Assembly: GCA_026627345.1 (NCBI GenBank)
Contig: JAPNUP010000115.1
Span: 1-54,126 of the forward strand
From: Bacillota bacterium
Lineage (GTDB): Bacteria; Bacillota; Bacilli; Alicyclobacillales; SLC66
Length of the DNA: 54,126 nucleotides
Direction: 5' to 3'
Below are positions 46,261 to 53,699 of this stretch, one piece after another (position 1 is the first letter of the stretch; each line of letters starts with the position of its first letter). Made by a program: the position numbers and the translations under genes. The notes beneath the pieces are model-generated. The model saw nothing but the letters and a program-made list of their open reading frames with translations, searched no databases and was not told the origin of the DNA.

Positions 46261-46740
46261 TTAGGATTTGGTGAAACGATCTGCTACTTTCGATGCGCCG
46301 AAGGACTCGGGTTTGATCTTCGCTTCGTACCCGCTCTGGGTTACCCAGCCGACGATCTCTTTGATCAATGCTTTTGTCTCTCCATGCTCCCCGATATCGA
46401 GATGCACCTCTATCGGAAGACTTGATCCGGCCGGCCGCAAAGCCTCTTCTAACGCTTGCACAGTCTCCAGGGAATAGGACGCCTCCATAAAGATGCGTTG
46501 ACGCAGAGGAAGCGATCTTTTGTAAGGGCGTTTGAGGAAATAAAAACGCGCCCCTTTGCCTACGCGATGAATGACGACTGCCGTCACAAATAGCGTAGCA
46601 TGGCGCGCAGATTGAGGCTGCGAGTCGGAACCCACGATCAGCCGAAAGCGGTCGTTCGGCGCCTCGCGTCTATAGCGTTCAATATCAGCCGCCACCTCTT
46701 CGAGCGTCATCGCGCCACGTGTGGGACTCATAAATGACAT
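46261..46740 (-). CDS. RNase H-like protein of the YkuK (DUF458) family
   Basis: A 159-residue protein with LIVGSDSQPQS at residues 35-45, the Asp of an RNase H-like fold start, then alternating strands (HATLFVTAVVIHRVG, GARFYFLKR) and VHLDIGEHGETKALIKEIVGWV. The family is conserved in spore formers and its substrate is unknown. ATG at 46740 is chosen, eight bases after AGGTGG. It is inserted between ksgA and yabG. Confidence 0.85.
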   Translation of the reverse strand: MSFMSPTRGAMTLEEVAADIERYRREAPNDRFRLIVGSDSQPQSARHATLFVTAVVIHRVGKGARFYFLKRPYKRSLPLRQRIFMEASYSLETVQALEEALRPAGSSLPIEVHLDIGEHGETKALIKEIVGWVTQSGYEAKIKPESFGASKVADRFTKS

Positions 46741-46805
46741 AGCACTCACCACCTACTGTGAATATGGGCTCACGGATGGTCTATGAGATTCTGAGATGCG
46801 TCGTG

Positions 46806-47702
46806 CTACCGTGTAAGAAAAGACCGTCCGAGTTGAACAAACTCCTCCATCGACAATGTCTCACCGCGCCGTACCCCGTCGATACCGGCATCGGCAAACC
46901 AAGTATCGACATCATCGCGGGACAATTCTGTGAATTCTGATCGCAAGGCGTTCGCCAGTGTCTTGCGGCGTTGCCCGAAAGCCGCTCGTACCACGCGAAA
47001 GAATAGTTCCCGTGGTACATCCGAAGCCACCGGTTCGTCACGAATCAGCAGGCGCACCACAGCAGAATCGACACCAGGATTCGGCAAAAAACACCCTGGC
47101 GACACGATGCGCACAAGTGTGGGATGGCTGTAGTATCGCACAGCGACGGTCAAAGCGCCATAGTCTTTTGTCCCAGGTGATGCCACCATCCGCTTCGCCA
47201 CTTCTTTTTGTACCATCACAACTGCGCTGTGCAGTGGCCAACGCGCCTCTAGTACGCGCATAATGAGCGGTGTAGTGATATAGTAGGGCAAATTCGCGAC
47301 TAAACGCAAAGAAGCCTGCGCAAGTGCAGACGTTTCGATAAATGGCGACAGAAGCTCCGTGAAGTCCACTTCCAGCGCATCGCCTGACACCACGTGTACG
47401 TGGGGATAATCCGCGAGCGTATCAGCGAGCAGCGGAATCAGATGGCGGTCTTTCTCGATCGCGATGACGGGCTGAAACTCGCTTTCTGCCAGCGCTTGCG
47501 TCAAAGTCCCTATGCCGGGCCCAATTTCGATCGCGACTTTATGGCTGCGGCCCGGTTCGTCGCCTTCCATAGCCGCCTCCACGATGTCGTCTAGTACGTG
47601 GCGATCAATCAAAAAATTTTGCCCGAAGCTCTTCTTGATCACAAACCCGTGCCGTTCGAGCACTTTGCGTGCGACGCTCGGCGTATATAAAGGTTCGCTC
47701 AA
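46806..47702 (-). CDS. rsmA: 16S rRNA (adenine1518/1519-N6) dimethyltransferase
   Basis: KsgA: dimethylates two adjacent adenines near the 3' end of 16S rRNA during 30S assembly. The 298 residues have the SAM loop EIGPGIGTLTQAL, the acidic motif GDALEVDF, and the catalytic NLPYYITTPL. TTG start with GGAGGAGGGG upstream, overlapping rnmV by four bases. The tatD-rnmV-ksgA order is conserved in Bacillus. Confidence 0.96.
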   Translation of the reverse strand: MSEPLYTPSVARKVLERHGFVIKKSFGQNFLIDRHVLDDIVEAAMEGDEPGRSHKVAIEIGPGIGTLTQALAESEFQPVIAIEKDRHLIPLLADTLADYPHVHVVSGDALEVDFTELLSPFIETSALAQASLRLVANLPYYITTPLIMRVLEARWPLHSAVVMVQKEVAKRMVASPGTKDYGALTVAVRYYSHPTLVRIVSPGCFLPNPGVDSAVVRLLIRDEPVASDVPRELFFRVVRAAFGQRRKTLANALRSEFTELSRDDVDTWFADAGIDGVRRGETLSMEEFVQLGRSFLTR

Positions 47703-48250
47703 AGCCCCTCCTCCTTCAACCGCTCTACGGCTGCGACAAATTCCGCCCGCGACACATCCAGCGCGTTAAGGCGATTCAAGAAGGCCTTGGCATTGCCATA
47801 GCCGATGCGTAGCACTGCTCCCAGACGTTCACGTCGTTTGGCTGCACGCGGTGTGCCTGCGAGGTCATGAGTGACCATATCCGCCCATGTGAACATCGGC
47901 TCAGGTCGTAAAGCCGTACCTCGCACTTGCCCGAGCGCCTGCGCAATCAGTGCCGGATCGGCATTTTCAATGCCGATATCTCCATTTTGCGTCGCCTGCC
48001 CCCGTGGAACAAAAGCATGCTTGGCTTGCGGAAAACGCGCTGCAATCTGTCGCCTGATCTGTTCACCGGCATAATCAGGATCGGTCAAGATGATGATCCC
48101 TCGGCTATGCGCGACGCGTCCAAGCCGCGCATAGACATCTTTGCGAATACGTGAGCCGCCTGTGACGACGATATCGGCCTGCACGGCTCTGAGCACCTGT
48201 ACGCGGTCGCTCTCTCCCTCTACGACAATCACTTCTCCGATTTCCATCAC
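47699..48250 (-). CDS. rnmV: Ribonuclease M5
   Basis: Matures 5S rRNA. The 183-residue product has an N-terminal TOPRIM domain (VIVVEGESDRVQ, then ILTDPDYAGEQIR with the metal-binding DxD) and the RNase M5 C-terminal region. Start is GTG overlapping the tatD stop, or the ATG directly after it. Overlaps on both sides suggest a tight tatD-rnmV-ksgA operon. Confidence 0.95.
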   Translation of the reverse strand: MMEIGEVIVVEGESDRVQVLRAVQADIVVTGGSRIRKDVYARLGRVAHSRGIIILTDPDYAGEQIRRQIAARFPQAKHAFVPRGQATQNGDIGIENADPALIAQALGQVRGTALRPEPMFTWADMVTHDLAGTPRAAKRRERLGAVLRIGYGNAKAFLNRLNALDVSRAEFVAAVERLKEEGL

Positions 48251-49038
48251 AGTGTCTCTCCGTCGCCTAAGACTTCAGGAAGGGAAAACACCTGACACGC
48301 GTTGCGCCATGTGATCTGCGCGAGTTCGTCCGGCGAAACGCCTCGCACCTCGGCGATTCGCTGCGCGACAAGTTTTACATAGGCCGATTCATTCGGTTTG
48401 CCGCGATGAGGATGAGGCGCCAGCCACGGCGAATCGGTCTCGATCAAGAGGCGGTCCTCCGCCACAGCCTCTGCTACTTGAACCGGTTTCTTGGCATTCT
48501 TGAACGTTACCGGTCCGCCCAGTGAGATATGCATCCCTAAAGCGAGACACTGATGCATCATCTCCACGCTACCGGAAAAACAGTGCATAATGCCGCCGAC
48601 ATGGACGACCCCTTCTTCGTCAAGCATTCGTACGATATCTTCGTGCGCTTCGCGGTCGTGAATCACCACCGGTTTGCGGACGCGTCGAGCGAGCGCTACT
48701 TGCGTGCGCAAGATTCGCTCCTGCACATCTCGCGGCGTATCGTAATGATAGTCAAGACCGATCTCACCGACGGCCACCACCTTGTCATGCGTCACCCACT
48801 GTTCTAGATCGGCCAGATCCTGCTCGGTGACGGACGCAGCATCATTGGGGTGAAAGCCGACTGCCGCATAGATGGCCGGATGCTGCTCAGCGAGCGCAAG
48901 CGCACGCAGACAAGAGGCGCGATCGTAGCCTGGCACCACGATCCGTCTGACACCGGCCTCCCCTGCGCGCGCCAGTGCGGGCTCCACATCAGGGAAAGCC
49001 TCTTGATCGTTCAAATGAGCGTGCGTATCGAAGAGCAT
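48247..49038 (-). CDS. tatD: TatD family metal-dependent hydrolase
   Basis: A 263-residue TIM-barrel metallohydrolase (YabD in B. subtilis), probably a DNase-type enzyme. FDTHAHLND supplies the HxH pair; GEIGLDYHYD, PVVIHDREA, GGIMHCFSGS and IETDSPWLAP carry the remaining ligands. ATG at 49038 is chosen, seven bases after GGTGA; a GTG directly before is possible. It starts within the stop region of metG. Confidence 0.95.
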   Translation of the reverse strand: MLFDTHAHLNDQEAFPDVEPALARAGEAGVRRIVVPGYDRASCLRALALAEQHPAIYAAVGFHPNDAASVTEQDLADLEQWVTHDKVVAVGEIGLDYHYDTPRDVQERILRTQVALARRVRKPVVIHDREAHEDIVRMLDEEGVVHVGGIMHCFSGSVEMMHQCLALGMHISLGGPVTFKNAKKPVQVAEAVAEDRLLIETDSPWLAPHPHRGKPNESAYVKLVAQRIAEVRGVSPDELAQITWRNACQVFSLPEVLGDGETL

Positions 49039-49040
49039 CA

Positions 49041-51074
49041 CTATTTCACCACAGCCCCAAGCTCAATATCGCCGGCGACGGTAGCGAGACGCAACTGGTC
49101 TCCGACTGACGCGGCCAGAATCATGCCATGTGACGCCTCACCCCGTAGTTTGACCGGTTTGAGATTTGCCACGAGAATCACTAACTGTCCAGCCAGCTCT
49201 TCCGGTGTATAAAATTTGGCAATACCAGACACCACTTGGCGCCTCTCATATCCGAGATCGAGCTGCAGTTTGAGTAACTTGTCAGCCTTCTCGATTTTCT
49301 GTGCCTCAATCACTCGGGCTACACGCAACTCAACTTTGGCAAAGTCTTCAATACCGATCAGCGTCGTGACACCCTCGGGCTCAGCTTTTGGCGACTCTGC
49401 AGCGGCGACTTCTAGTGACTTCGCTGGAGGGGCGCTTTTCGCTTCGCCTTTGCCAACTTCGCCTTTGCCAACTTCGCCAGCCAATAGAGCCTCTAGCTCG
49501 GCAATCTCTTTTTCGACGTCCAGACGCATAAACAGCGGTTCCACCTTTTGGGTGGCCTGACCGGAAGGCAGTCGGCCCATTTCGCGGGCTGCTGCCCAGG
49601 ACAGCTCTGCACTGCGGCGATCCGCTACTGACACATCGAGCCCGAGCTGCGCGAAAATACGAGCTGGGGTGTGCGGCATAAACGGCTCCAGCAGGATGCC
49701 GACAATACGCATCACATCGAGCGTATTGTAAAGTACAGCGCCGAGCCGCTCCGTCTGACCCGCTTTATTCAGCGCCCACGGCGCCATCTCATCGATGTAC
49801 TGATTGCCCCGTCGCACGATGGTCCAGATCGCCGCTAGCGCACCTGAGAAATCATAGCGATCGAGCGCCAATTCGACTTGTGTCACGGCGTCTACGATCA
49901 GTGTGGAAAACCGCTCCTCCACATCTGTGTGCGGTCCCGGCGCAGGCACCTGCCCGCCACAAAAGCGTTCTACCATAGAAAGGGTGCGATGCAACAGGTT
50001 ACCTAAGTCGTTTGCCAAGTCGTAGTTAAGCCGCTCCATCATCGACTCCAGTGTGAAAACGCCATCTTGTCCGAAGGCGATATCGCGCAGCAGAAAATAC
50101 CGCAAGGCATCCGCGCTATAGCGATCGATGAGTAGATTCGGATCGACCACATTGCCCTTGGATTTGGACATTTTGCCGTCTTTCATCAACAGCCAGCCAT
50201 GCCCTACCACTTGCTTTGGAAGTGGCAAATCGAGTGCCATCAAGATGATCGGCCAGTAGATCGCGTGAAATCGCACGATCTCCTTAGCCATCATGTGTAC
50301 ATCCGCTGGCCAATAACGCGCCATCAGCGCCTCGCGCGCCGAATCACCCGACAAGTAGCCTAGTGCTGTGATGTAATTGGTCAGTGCATCGAGCCACACA
50401 TAGATGACGCGCTGCGGGTCGCCAGGCACTTCAATGCCCCATCCAGCGGCCGCGCGCGACACGCAAAGGTCTTCAAGTCCAGGCAATAAGAAATTTTGCA
50501 ACATCTCATTTTTGCGTGATTCCGGTACGATAAATTCGGGATGTTCCTGATAGTGCGCAATCAGTCGGTCCGCATAGCGACTCATGCGAAAAAAGTAACT
50601 CTTTTCGCGCACTCGTTCTACTTCGCGACCACAATCCGGACACTTGCCATCGACCAGTTGTCGCTCGGTCCAATAGGACTCGTCCGGCGTACAATACCAG
50701 CCTTCATATTCACCAAGGTAGATGTCGCCTTGGTCTTGCAGTTTCGTGAAGATCTTTTGGACGATCTCCTGATGCCTCGGCTCCGTCGTCCGGATGTAGT
50801 CATCATAGGAAATGCCCAAACGACGCCAGAGGCTCTGGATCGAAGCCACGATCTCATCGACAAACTGCAGCGTCTCCTTGCCGGCCTCTTGTGCTTTTCG
50901 TTGCACCTTCTGCGCATTCTCGTCCGTCCCCGTCAAGAAGCGAACATCAAACCCGCGCAAGCGTTTATAGCGCGCAAGTGTATCTGTCACAGTTGCCGAG
51001 TAGGCATGACCGATGTGCAGCCGATCGTTCGGATAAAAAATCGGCGTTGTAATATAGTAAGTCGACTTATCCAC
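49041..51074 (-). CDS. metG: Methionyl-tRNA synthetase
   Basis: A 677-residue class I synthetase. The HIGH motif is HIGHAYS near residue 21, the zinc insert has GWYCTPDESYW and CPDC, KMSKS appears intact as GKMSKSKGN, and the C-terminal 105 residues form an EMAP/Trbp111-like tRNA-binding domain (KVELRVARVIEAQ). The first zinc knuckle has one Cys (CTPD) rather than CXXC. A Lys/Glu/Ala-rich linker with a DNA tandem repeat separates core and tail. GTG start, with GGGGG upstream; a DnaA-box sequence overlaps the start codon. Confidence 0.97.
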   Translation of the reverse strand: MDKSTYYITTPIFYPNDRLHIGHAYSATVTDTLARYKRLRGFDVRFLTGTDENAQKVQRKAQEAGKETLQFVDEIVASIQSLWRRLGISYDDYIRTTEPRHQEIVQKIFTKLQDQGDIYLGEYEGWYCTPDESYWTERQLVDGKCPDCGREVERVREKSYFFRMSRYADRLIAHYQEHPEFIVPESRKNEMLQNFLLPGLEDLCVSRAAAGWGIEVPGDPQRVIYVWLDALTNYITALGYLSGDSAREALMARYWPADVHMMAKEIVRFHAIYWPIILMALDLPLPKQVVGHGWLLMKDGKMSKSKGNVVDPNLLIDRYSADALRYFLLRDIAFGQDGVFTLESMMERLNYDLANDLGNLLHRTLSMVERFCGGQVPAPGPHTDVEERFSTLIVDAVTQVELALDRYDFSGALAAIWTIVRRGNQYIDEMAPWALNKAGQTERLGAVLYNTLDVMRIVGILLEPFMPHTPARIFAQLGLDVSVADRRSAELSWAAAREMGRLPSGQATQKVEPLFMRLDVEKEIAELEALLAGEVGKGEVGKGEAKSAPPAKSLEVAAAESPKAEPEGVTTLIGIEDFAKVELRVARVIEAQKIEKADKLLKLQLDLGYERRQVVSGIAKFYTPEELAGQLVILVANLKPVKLRGEASHGMILAASVGDQLRLATVAGDIELGAVVK
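49443..49478 (-). repeat. 15-bp tandem repeat in the metG linker
   Basis: The plus-strand unit TTCGCCTTTGCCAAC occurs twice in tandem followed by a partial third copy. It encodes the repeated GEVGK of the linker before the C-terminal tRNA-binding domain. The in-frame length allows copy changes without breaking metG. Confidence 0.85.
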
Positions 51075-51112
51075 AGTTTACCCCCGCATTATCCACAGAA
51101 AGTTGTTGATAA
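51067..51112. promoter_or_regulatory. Cluster of three DnaA-box sequences at the metG start
   Basis: Two perfect TTATCCACA sequences lie at 51067-51075 and 51089-51097, 22 bases apart and in the same direction. An inverted near-consensus TTATCAACA lies at 51104-51112. The first box covers the metG GTG. An inverted repeat ACTCGCCG/CGGCGAGT (51112-51149) follows. Confidence 0.7.
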
Positions 51113-51204
51113 CTCGCCGTGTCGCGCTACAATGCGCCGCCCGGCGAGTCATTCGTTCCCTATAGCGTACCAGAAAGCCCCTTTCATACGCAATGCAAGC
51201 TCGA

Positions 51205-52455
51205 TCACGCGCTTGCCGCAAGCGGAGCGTTCAGATCCGCTCGTCGCACAGTCGGAATCAAGAACAGGAGTACAGACAGTAAACTACTGATGACGGCGAT
51301 GATGACCAGAACGTCCCGGATTGCGATATCATGCGCCAAGAATCCGCCGAGCAAGAGTCCGAGCGGCATGGCTGCGCCAAACAGGGAGCCCATGAGGGAG
51401 AAGACGCGACCTAGAAAAGCTTGCGGCACGACGCGCTGAATCATCGTGACAATCGGAATATTGATCCATGAGTTGCATACGCCCATACAAAAGGAAAGTG
51501 CGACAATCGCAGGTAACCAAGACGAGCACGCCAGGCCGAAAAAGGCGAGACTGAACCCAAGACTTGCGCCTGCCAGTAGGTAGCCCGGGCGTACGTACCT
51601 GGATACGACCCCCACTGTCAGCGCTCCCGTCATCATCCCCACAGCAAACAGTGAGTTCAATTCCCCCAGCGCCACCTGAGTGCGGTGCAGGGCTACGGTA
51701 ACAAATTGCACCATGTACAAGTCAAACGGCGCGAGCAGAAAGTTGAGCAGAAAGGCCACGGGAAAAAGCACCATTAGCAAGCGGATACGCCTGACCGTCT
51801 GCAGACCCTCGCGCATTTCACCGAAAAATACGGCTGGCGCGAATGATTGGCGGACCAGCGGCGGCTCTCCGACGCGGATGACAAACAGCGTGGCCACCGA
51901 GATCAAAAAACTGAGGGCGTTGATCGCATACGCCATCGGTACGCCTTGCCATGCGATCAGCCCCGCCGCAATCGCGGGGCCGAGCATCATCGACAGTGGT
52001 CCTGCTGCTTGCTCCAAACCATTGGCGCTGGCCAGTTGCTCTTTGCCGACGAGCAGTGGCGTCAAAGCACCGGAGGCTGGTCCGAAAAGCGTGCCCACCG
52101 CATTTAGCAAAAACGCGGAGAGAATCATGACGACTGGCGTCAGGTCATGGCTAAACGCGAGAGCGGTAACGACAGCTGTCAGTATCAGGCGGATGGCATC
52201 GGACCAAAACATGGTCCAACGCTTATTCCAGCGGTCCACAAAGACACCTGCAAACGGACCAAGAATCACTTGCGGCAGCATCCAGCCAATGCCGACAAGC
52301 GACATCAAGAAGGTATTGTTCGTCATGACTTTCATATCCCACAAGAGCGCGAAAGAATACACGTTGGAGCCTAGACTGGACAACATTTGACCGATAAATA
52401 AAGTGATGTAGTTACGGTTTTTCCAGAGGCGCGGATAGGGTGCTTGATCTTCCAT
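51205..52455 (-). CDS. MFS efflux transporter (DHA3/MFS_3 type)
   Basis: A 416-residue protein with about 12 membrane segments. LWKNRNYITLFIGQMLSSLGS at the N terminus and PFAGVFVDRWNKRWTMFWSD between segments 2 and 3 are typical of the macrolide/siderophore exporter branch (MFS_3). ATG at 52455 follows AAGGAG; upstream residues in the open frame are not supported. The substrate is not predictable. A 16-bp palindrome stands just before the gene. Confidence 0.9.
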   Translation of the reverse strand: MEDQAPYPRLWKNRNYITLFIGQMLSSLGSNVYSFALLWDMKVMTNNTFLMSLVGIGWMLPQVILGPFAGVFVDRWNKRWTMFWSDAIRLILTAVVTALAFSHDLTPVVMILSAFLLNAVGTLFGPASGALTPLLVGKEQLASANGLEQAAGPLSMMLGPAIAAGLIAWQGVPMAYAINALSFLISVATLFVIRVGEPPLVRQSFAPAVFFGEMREGLQTVRRIRLLMVLFPVAFLLNFLLAPFDLYMVQFVTVALHRTQVALGELNSLFAVGMMTGALTVGVVSRYVRPGYLLAGASLGFSLAFFGLACSSWLPAIVALSFCMGVCNSWINIPIVTMIQRVVPQAFLGRVFSLMGSLFGAAMPLGLLLGGFLAHDIAIRDVLVIIAVISSLLSVLLFLIPTVRRADLNAPLAASA

Positions 52456-52489
52456 GAGCGACTCCTTCATTCGAAATGAGACGGCGGCT

Positions 52490-52505
52490 CGGCGCAGCTG
52501 CGCCG
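52490..52505. promoter_or_regulatory. 16-bp perfect palindrome upstream of the MFS gene, possible operator
   Basis: CGGCGCAGCTGCGCCG reads identically on both strands. It lies 35 bases before the MFS ATG and just downstream of a -10-like TATGAT (minus strand, 52520-52525), a position typical of repressor operators. No regulator gene adjoins it. Confidence 0.45.
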
Positions 52506-52587
52506 TGACTTCGATCCCTATCATACCTTAGGGCAGGAAGCCACTACCAGGGTCTCGAGTCGTACATCAGTCTCCGCCTACAGACGG

Positions 52588-52615
52588 AAAAAAACCACAT
52601 CCTCCACGGATGTGG
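52588..52615 (-). terminator. Terminator after the sigK C-terminal half
   Basis: Eight-base arms CCACATCC and GGATGTGG followed on the minus strand by TTTTTTT. It lies 16 bases beyond the stop of the sigma-K fragment. Confidence 0.92.
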
Positions 52616-52631
52616 CCATGGCATATGAGCA

Positions 52632-53045
52632 CTAGTGAATCTGCGGCGGGCGCACGGCACGTATTCCACCGCGCGGAATGCCTTTCGGTCGCGGATGTAA
52701 GGCATGTTGCAGTTTGGTGAGCGCGCGCGCTTCAATGCGCGATACGTACGATCTGGAGATTCCCATCTTCTCCGCGATCTGATGTTGGGTCCACTCAACG
52801 CCATCGATGAGCCCATAACGTAGACAAACTACCTTTTGTTCACGCGGGTCAAGTACGTGTAAGAGCGAGCGCAGACGCTGTTGTTCGAGCCGCTCTCCCA
52901 CGTATTCTTCAAGTTCGTCTGGTTCACTGCCTAGCACATCGCGAAGTGTCAGGTCATTTCCTTCCTTGTCCGTGCCGATAGACTCGTCCATCGAGACATC
53001 ACGGTTCATCTTCTTGCGGGTGCGCAGGTGCATGAGCATCTCCAT
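52632..53045 (-). CDS. spoIIIC: C-terminal half of sporulation sigma factor sigma-K (SpoIIIC-like)
   Basis: A 137-residue fragment that contains sigma-70 regions 3 and 4 only. LMHLRTRKKMNRDVSMDESIGTDKEGN matches the middle of SigK, and the region 4 helix-turn-helix (TQHQIAEKMGISRSYVSRIE, residues 86-105) is SigK-like. Regions 1 and 2 (core binding, -10 recognition) are absent from the window. Homology begins within a few codons of the ATG, at the point where B. subtilis sigK is split into spoIVCB and spoIIIC by the skin element. No good ribosome binding site precedes the ATG. Length fits SpoIIIC. The C-terminal 20 residues differ from Bacillus. Confidence 0.85.
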   Translation of the reverse strand: MEMLMHLRTRKKMNRDVSMDESIGTDKEGNDLTLRDVLGSEPDELEEYVGERLEQQRLRSLLHVLDPREQKVVCLRYGLIDGVEWTQHQIAEKMGISRSYVSRIEARALTKLQHALHPRPKGIPRGGIRAVRPPQIH

Positions 53046-53085
53046 TCTACTGTCAAGAGCCCTGCACGTTGGGCGCGTCTATTCG

Positions 53086-53292
53086 TTATTCGACGATGTC
53101 GACTGTAAAGACGGTTTCTCTCAAGAGCGTGTTGATAATCTCTGAGCGTTTGTAGCCACTCGATGCTGTCAACTCATCAATCTTCAAAGCGATATCTGCA
53201 TCGAGACGAACACTGATCGGAATTTTCTTGTCGGCTGAAGTTTTCGCTTTCAGGCGAATCCCTGCGTGTCCGTCGTTTTGTTTCATGTCCAT
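53086..53292 (-). CDS. Ribbon-helix-helix DNA-binding protein
   Basis: A 68-residue protein with a CopG/Arc-type fold: a strand (KKIPISVRL), helix (DADIALKIDELTASSG), then YKRSEIINTLLRETV. Such proteins are often small transcription or plasmid-type regulators. Its ATG overlaps the upstream gene's stop (TAATG), so the two are coupled. It ends 41 bases before the sigma-K fragment. Confidence 0.75.
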   Translation of the reverse strand: MDMKQNDGHAGIRLKAKTSADKKIPISVRLDADIALKIDELTASSGYKRSEIINTLLRETVFTVDIVE

Positions 53293-53549
53293 TAGGCACC
53301 GACTACCTCTCGCGCCTGTTTGAGCAGTGCGTTTAGTCGTTCAGTGGCCGAGCGAAAGGCGTGCCACGCCGCTTCTTCGTAGACCTGATCAGCCAAATCC
53401 CAAGCGACGCGACGCATCTCCACTTCAAGGCTGGCTTGGCGAATCTCCTCTTGCAGCGTCAACTCCGGCTCGCGACTGCGCTCCTCTTTTCTCTCGATAA
53501 ACACTCGACTCTTTTGCAGCAACAGCCCCATTGCACCTTTGTCATACAT
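53292..53549 (-). CDS. Small helical protein of unknown function
   Basis: An 85-residue acidic, all-helical product with no membrane segment. The central stretch (LTLQEEIRQASLEVEMRRVAW, then ERLNALLKQAR) slightly recalls DUF2508/YaaL proteins, but I do not assign it. GGAGG lies seven bases upstream of ATG 53549. Forms a two-gene unit with the ribbon-helix-helix gene. Confidence 0.65.
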   Translation of the reverse strand: MYDKGAMGLLLQKSRVFIERKEERSREPELTLQEEIRQASLEVEMRRVAWDLADQVYEEAAWHAFRSATERLNALLKQAREVVGA

Positions 53550-53632
53550 GTCCATTCCTCCGTATCACCTGTGTGTTATGGAAGATTCTAAAGTGTATGA
53601 CATAAAAACACTGTCGAATGATCGTCGAACAG

Positions 53633-53674
53633 CGAAATAAAAACCGCGCATTTCACAATGAAAATGCGCGGTTT
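53633..53674 (-). terminator. Terminator of the membrane protein gene
   Basis: Perfect 13-base arms AAACCGCGCATTT and AAATGCGCGGTTT, followed on the minus strand by TTTTTATTTC. It lies 26 bases past the stop at 53700. Confidence 0.92.
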
Positions 53675-53699
53675 CGCACTCGAGTCGAACTACGTAGAA

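Noticed and set aside
51075-51204. T-box riboswitch before metG
   Set aside because: No conserved T-box sequence or terminator/antiterminator pair is visible; the gap holds DnaA boxes and a hairpin.
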